Origin: Bordetella parapertussis
GTDB taxonomy: Bacteria > Pseudomonadota > Gammaproteobacteria > Burkholderiales > Burkholderiaceae_B
Length of the DNA stretch: 9,527 bases
NCBI GenBank assembly: GCA_943331855.1
Contig: CALQNE010000127.1
Location: forward strand, 1 to 9,527
Direction of reading: 5' to 3'
Both the position numbers and the translations under genes were made by a program. Positions 7,437 to 9,527 of this stretch are shown here, piece after piece (positions within the stretch are counted from its first letter, which is position 1; each line of letters starts with the position of its first letter). A model generated the notes under the pieces. It worked only from the letters and a program-made list of their open reading frames with translations. It did no database searches and was not told the origin of the DNA.

Positions 7437-8531
7437 ATGCCTGTTCTCTTAACCCCCGAACGCGCACCGTTACTGTCTCAGTTACTCAAGGCGATACCTG
7501 GGGGCTTGGTTCAGAAAATTGTTCCCGGTATTGGCCAGTTTTCGGATCCGACTGTAGCGGGCTTAGGCGCATTGCCCAATGCGGGGCCGTACGAAGCCTC
7601 GTTCATTGTTCATCCAAAATATCTCGAGCAACTCGCTGTCACTCAAGCTGCGGTGGTGATTGTTTTGCCTGAGATTGACGAATTACTTTCACAGGCACCC
7701 GTTCAACCGGCTTACGCCCGTGTCGTATGCAAACACCCTTATCTGTTGTACGCGCGAATCGCCCAATGGTTTGATTGGGCAAGACAGCCCGCCCGCGAAA
7801 TCCGTGTGCATCCCTCTGCAGTCGTAGATCCGACTGCGATCCTGGCGCCTAGTGTCACAGTTGGCCCATTGGCCGTCATCGGTGCGCGCTGCACGATTGA
7901 GGCCATGGTTCAAATTGGCGCTGGCTGTGTTTTGGGGGCTGATGTAAAAATTGGCGCTTCGACCACGATTCATCCTCGCGTTTCGATATACGACGGTGTA
8001 CAGATTGGTGCGCGTGTCATTGTTCATAGCGGTGCAGTGCTTGGTGCGGATGGTTTCGGTTTTGCACCCGATCCAAGTCTGGCTAAGGGTGCCTGGGGGA
8101 AAATCCCTCAGCTTGGCGGTCTTGTGATTGGTAACGATGTTGAAGTCGGTGCAAATACAACGATCGATCGCGGTGCGCTTGAAAATACAGTAATTGAAGA
8201 TGGCGTAAAGCTCGATAATCAAATCATGATCGCTCATAACTGCCGAATTGGTACGCATACTGCGATTGCTGCGTGTACTGCAGTTGCGGGGTCGACAACG
8301 ATCGGTGCCCGTTGCACGATTGCGGGTGCAGCGGGGATTGCAGGCCATATTACGATTTGCGACGATGTCTTCGTTTCGGGTGGAACAGGGATCACTAGCG
8401 ATGTGACTGAGCCGGGCCGTTATACGGGCGTTTTTCCGTTTGCGCCGCATGCCGATTGGCAACGTAATGCCGCGGTGATATCGCAGCTTTCAAGTATGCG
8501 CAAACGTCTTCGCAAGCTTGAGCGAGAATAG
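7437..8531 (+). CDS. lpxD: UDP-3-O-(3-hydroxyacyl)glucosamine N-acyltransferase LpxD
   Basis: This 364-residue cytoplasmic trimeric enzyme adds the second 3-hydroxyacyl chain, from acyl-ACP, to the amino group of UDP-3-O-acylglucosamine, the third step of lipid A synthesis. An N-terminal uridine-binding domain (about residues 1-115) contains SFIVHPKY (55-62) with Phe56 and Tyr62 in the positions that stack on uracil. From about residue 120, hexapeptide repeats of the [LIV]-G-x4 type build a left-handed beta helix. The catalytic His267 is in QIMIAHNCRIG, equivalent to E. coli His239, followed by AIAACTAVAGST. GADGFGFAP and ANTTIDRGAL are family segments. A C-terminal helix (SSMRKRLRKLERE) ends the protein. 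Length is slightly above E. coli (341). The ATG at 7437 lies 12 bp after skp, without an evident Shine-Dalgarno sequence. One oddity: the Asn of the usual F-x-x-N-P-x-Y motif is His59. Confidence 0.97.
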   Translation: MPVLLTPERAPLLSQLLKAIPGGLVQKIVPGIGQFSDPTVAGLGALPNAGPYEASFIVHPKYLEQLAVTQAAVVIVLPEIDELLSQAPVQPAYARVVCKHPYLLYARIAQWFDWARQPAREIRVHPSAVVDPTAILAPSVTVGPLAVIGARCTIEAMVQIGAGCVLGADVKIGASTTIHPRVSIYDGVQIGARVIVHSGAVLGADGFGFAPDPSLAKGAWGKIPQLGGLVIGNDVEVGANTTIDRGALENTVIEDGVKLDNQIMIAHNCRIGTHTAIAACTAVAGSTTIGARCTIAGAAGIAGHITICDDVFVSGGTGITSDVTEPGRYTGVFPFAPHADWQRNAAVISQLSSMRKRLRKLERE

Positions 8532-8591
8532 TTTTTATTGCGGTGTCATGATCGTTCGATTTTGCTAGACGCAGGACTTATAGGAATCTCC
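8532..8591. other. lpxD-fabZ intergenic region, 60 bp
   Basis: No gene, terminator or convincing promoter is visible. It contains a short perfect inverted repeat, ATCGTTCGAT (8551-8560), whose 2-base centre is too small for an RNA hairpin loop, and the fabZ ribosome binding site at its end. Confidence 0.4.
8582..8585 (+). promoter_or_regulatory. Ribosome binding site for fabZ
   Basis: AGGA lies 6 bases before the ATG at 8592 and supports that start over the in-frame TTG at 8538, which would add 18 residues not seen in the family. Confidence 0.6.
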
Positions 8592-9041
8592 ATGCAACTC
8601 GATATCAAAAGTATCCTTGAAAGATTGCCCCATCGATACCCGATGTTGCTGATTGATCGCGTGCTAGAAATGGTGCCCGGAAAATCGATTAAGGCGCTTA
8701 AAAATGTGTCCATTAACGAACCATTTTTTGTGGGGCATTTTCCGCACCACCCGGTCATGCCTGGCGTGTTGATACTAGAAGCAATGGCTCAAGCAGCGGC
8801 CATTTTTTCGTTTGCTGAAGAAACCGGGCTCAAGCCAAAAGATCAAGAAAGTGTTTACTACTTCGTTGGAATTGACGGGGCGCGCTTTCGTAAGCCCGTG
8901 CTGCCAGGTGATCAATTGCATATTGAAGTGGTCGCCGAACGCTTAGGTAGCAAAATCTGTAAATACCAGGGGCGTGCCTTTGTCGATGGGCAAGAGGTTG
9001 CTGAAGCCAAGTTGATGTGCGCGATTCGCCCTGTGGAATAA
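8592..9041 (+). CDS. fabZ: 3-hydroxyacyl-[acyl-carrier-protein] dehydratase FabZ
   Basis: This 149-residue cytoplasmic hot-dog-fold enzyme dehydrates 3-hydroxyacyl-ACP to trans-2-enoyl-ACP in type II fatty acid synthesis. It competes with LpxA and LpxD for 3-hydroxyacyl-ACP and so helps set the balance between phospholipid and lipid A, which explains its place among the lpx genes. The N-terminal [13 protein letters not shown] (residues 12-24) is characteristic. The catalytic residues His49 in [11 protein letters not shown] and Glu63 in LILEAMAQ match the family spacing (His49 and Glu63 in Pseudomonas FabZ). [11 protein letters not shown] and the closing [10 protein letters not shown] are also typical. 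Length is normal. The start at 8592 is chosen from the AGGA site and from alignment with the usual N-terminus. lpxA begins 3 bp after the stop. Confidence 0.97.
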   Translation: MQLDIKSILERLPHRYPMLLIDRVLEMVPGKSIKALKNVSINEPFFVGHFPHHPVMPGVLILEAMAQAAAIFSFAEETGLKPKDQESVYYFVGIDGARFRKPVLPGDQLHIEVVAERLGSKICKYQGRAFVDGQEVAEAKLMCAIRPVE

Positions 9042-9044
9042 AAA

Positions 9045-9527
9045 ATGTCAGCGCTTATTCATACCACTGCGTTGATCGATCCGTTGGCTCAATTAGATCC
9101 TACGGTGAGCGTCGGTCCTTATTCGATTGTTGGTCCTCACGTAACAATTGGTGCGAATACAAAGATTGGCGCGCACTGTGTCATCGATGGCCACACCACG
9201 ATCGGACAAGATAATCATTTTTATCGCTTTTGTTCTGTGGGTGGAATGCCTCAGGATAAGAAATACGCCGGAGAGCCCACCCGGCTCGAGATTGGTGATC
9301 GCAATATGGTTCGCGAATACGTGACCATCAACACGGGTACCGTGCAAGATGTTGGCGTGACGCGTTTGGGTTCAGATAATTGGGTGATGGCCTATGTCCA
9401 TGTCGCGCATGACTGCCAGATCGGTAGCAACGTGATCCTGGCCAATGGCGTGCAAATGGGTGGGCATGTTCATATCGGTGATTGGGCAATCGTAGGTGGT
9501 TTAGCGGCTGTTCACCAGTTTGGTCGG
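9045..9527 (+). CDS. lpxA: UDP-N-acetylglucosamine O-acyltransferase LpxA, N-terminal part (3' end outside window)
   Basis: The frame starting at ATG 9045 is open to the window end and gives the first 161 residues of a protein usually about 262-265 long. LpxA transfers a 3-hydroxyacyl chain from ACP to the 3-OH of UDP-GlcNAc, the first step of lipid A synthesis, as a cytoplasmic homotrimer. The fragment begins [17 protein letters not shown] and is made of hexapeptide repeats ([31 protein letters not shown]). It includes [20 protein letters not shown] and [14 protein letters not shown]. The catalytic His122 is in VHVAHDC, equivalent to E. coli His125. The residue that acts as the acyl-chain ruler (E. 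coli Gly173) lies beyond the edge, so chain length preference cannot be read. The start is 3 bp after fabZ with GTGGA overlapping the fabZ end as a plausible ribosome binding site. Confidence 0.97.
   Translation, partial: MSALIHTTALIDPLAQLDPTVSVGPYSIVGPHVTIGANTKIGAHCVIDGHTTIGQDNHFYRFCSVGGMPQDKKYAGEPTRLEIGDRNMVREYVTINTGTVQDVGVTRLGSDNWVMAYVHVAHDCQIGSNVILANGVQMGGHVHIGDWAIVGGLAAVHQFGR

Noticed and set aside
7801..8400. Repeated GGT/GCG-rich short units in lpxD suggesting a DNA repeat array
   Set aside because: The periodicity comes from protein hexapeptide repeats of the beta-helix fold; the DNA units are not conserved as repeats.
7689..8462. A 257-codon open frame on the minus strand opposite lpxD
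   Set aside because: It mirrors the hexapeptide-repeat coding periodicity of lpxD, has a low-complexity Arg/Asn/Thr-rich product with no recognisable domain, and the lpxD frame is certain. It is a shadow frame.
8538..8591. Upstream TTG start for fabZ
   Set aside because: It adds 18 residues not expected in FabZ, while the ATG at 8592 has a good AGGA site and the family N-terminus.

Overview
This window is a chromosomal housekeeping block from a Gram-negative bacterium, most probably a betaproteobacterium of the order Burkholderiales. The gene order frr-uppS-cdsA-dxr-rseP-bamA-skp-lpxD-fabZ-lpxA is the conserved proteobacterial cell-envelope cluster. The protein details, such as the LpxD N-terminus beginning MPVLLTPE and the LpxA INTGTVQD segment, resemble Bordetella/Alcaligenaceae-type proteins as I remember them. 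That placement is inference; no database search was possible. Base composition is moderate, without the very high GC of Bordetella or Burkholderia.

Layout: all ten genes lie on the + strand and are tightly packed. Positions 1-207 hold the 3' end of frr (ribosome recycling). Positions 221-1833 carry uppS and cdsA, which make the undecaprenyl lipid carrier precursor and CDP-diacylglycerol. dxr (1827-3026) overlaps cdsA by 7 bp and supplies the MEP isoprenoid pathway that feeds UppS. rseP (3058-4398) is the intramembrane protease of the envelope stress pathway. bamA (4469-6808) and skp/ompH (6864-7424) handle outer-membrane protein assembly and periplasmic chaperoning. lpxD (7437-8531), fabZ (8592-9041) and lpxA (9045 to the window end, truncated) make lipid A precursors and supply their hydroxyacyl chains.

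Functionally the cluster joins isoprenoid carrier synthesis, phospholipid synthesis, outer-membrane protein biogenesis and lipid A synthesis. Every complete gene has its expected catalytic residues and near-normal length, and I saw no frameshift. The largest gaps are 70 bp (rseP-bamA), 55 bp (bamA-skp) and 60 bp (lpxD-fabZ), so no gene-free stretch exceeds 300 bases. I found no tRNA, rRNA, CRISPR, insertion sequence, phage gene or convincing terminator.

There is no sign of a new system here. The points worth a second look are modest: a sigma-E-like promoter match in the 3' end of dxr just ahead of rseP, a start-site choice for bamA supported by a Shine-Dalgarno sequence, and a His in place of a usually conserved Asn in the LpxD nucleotide-binding domain.
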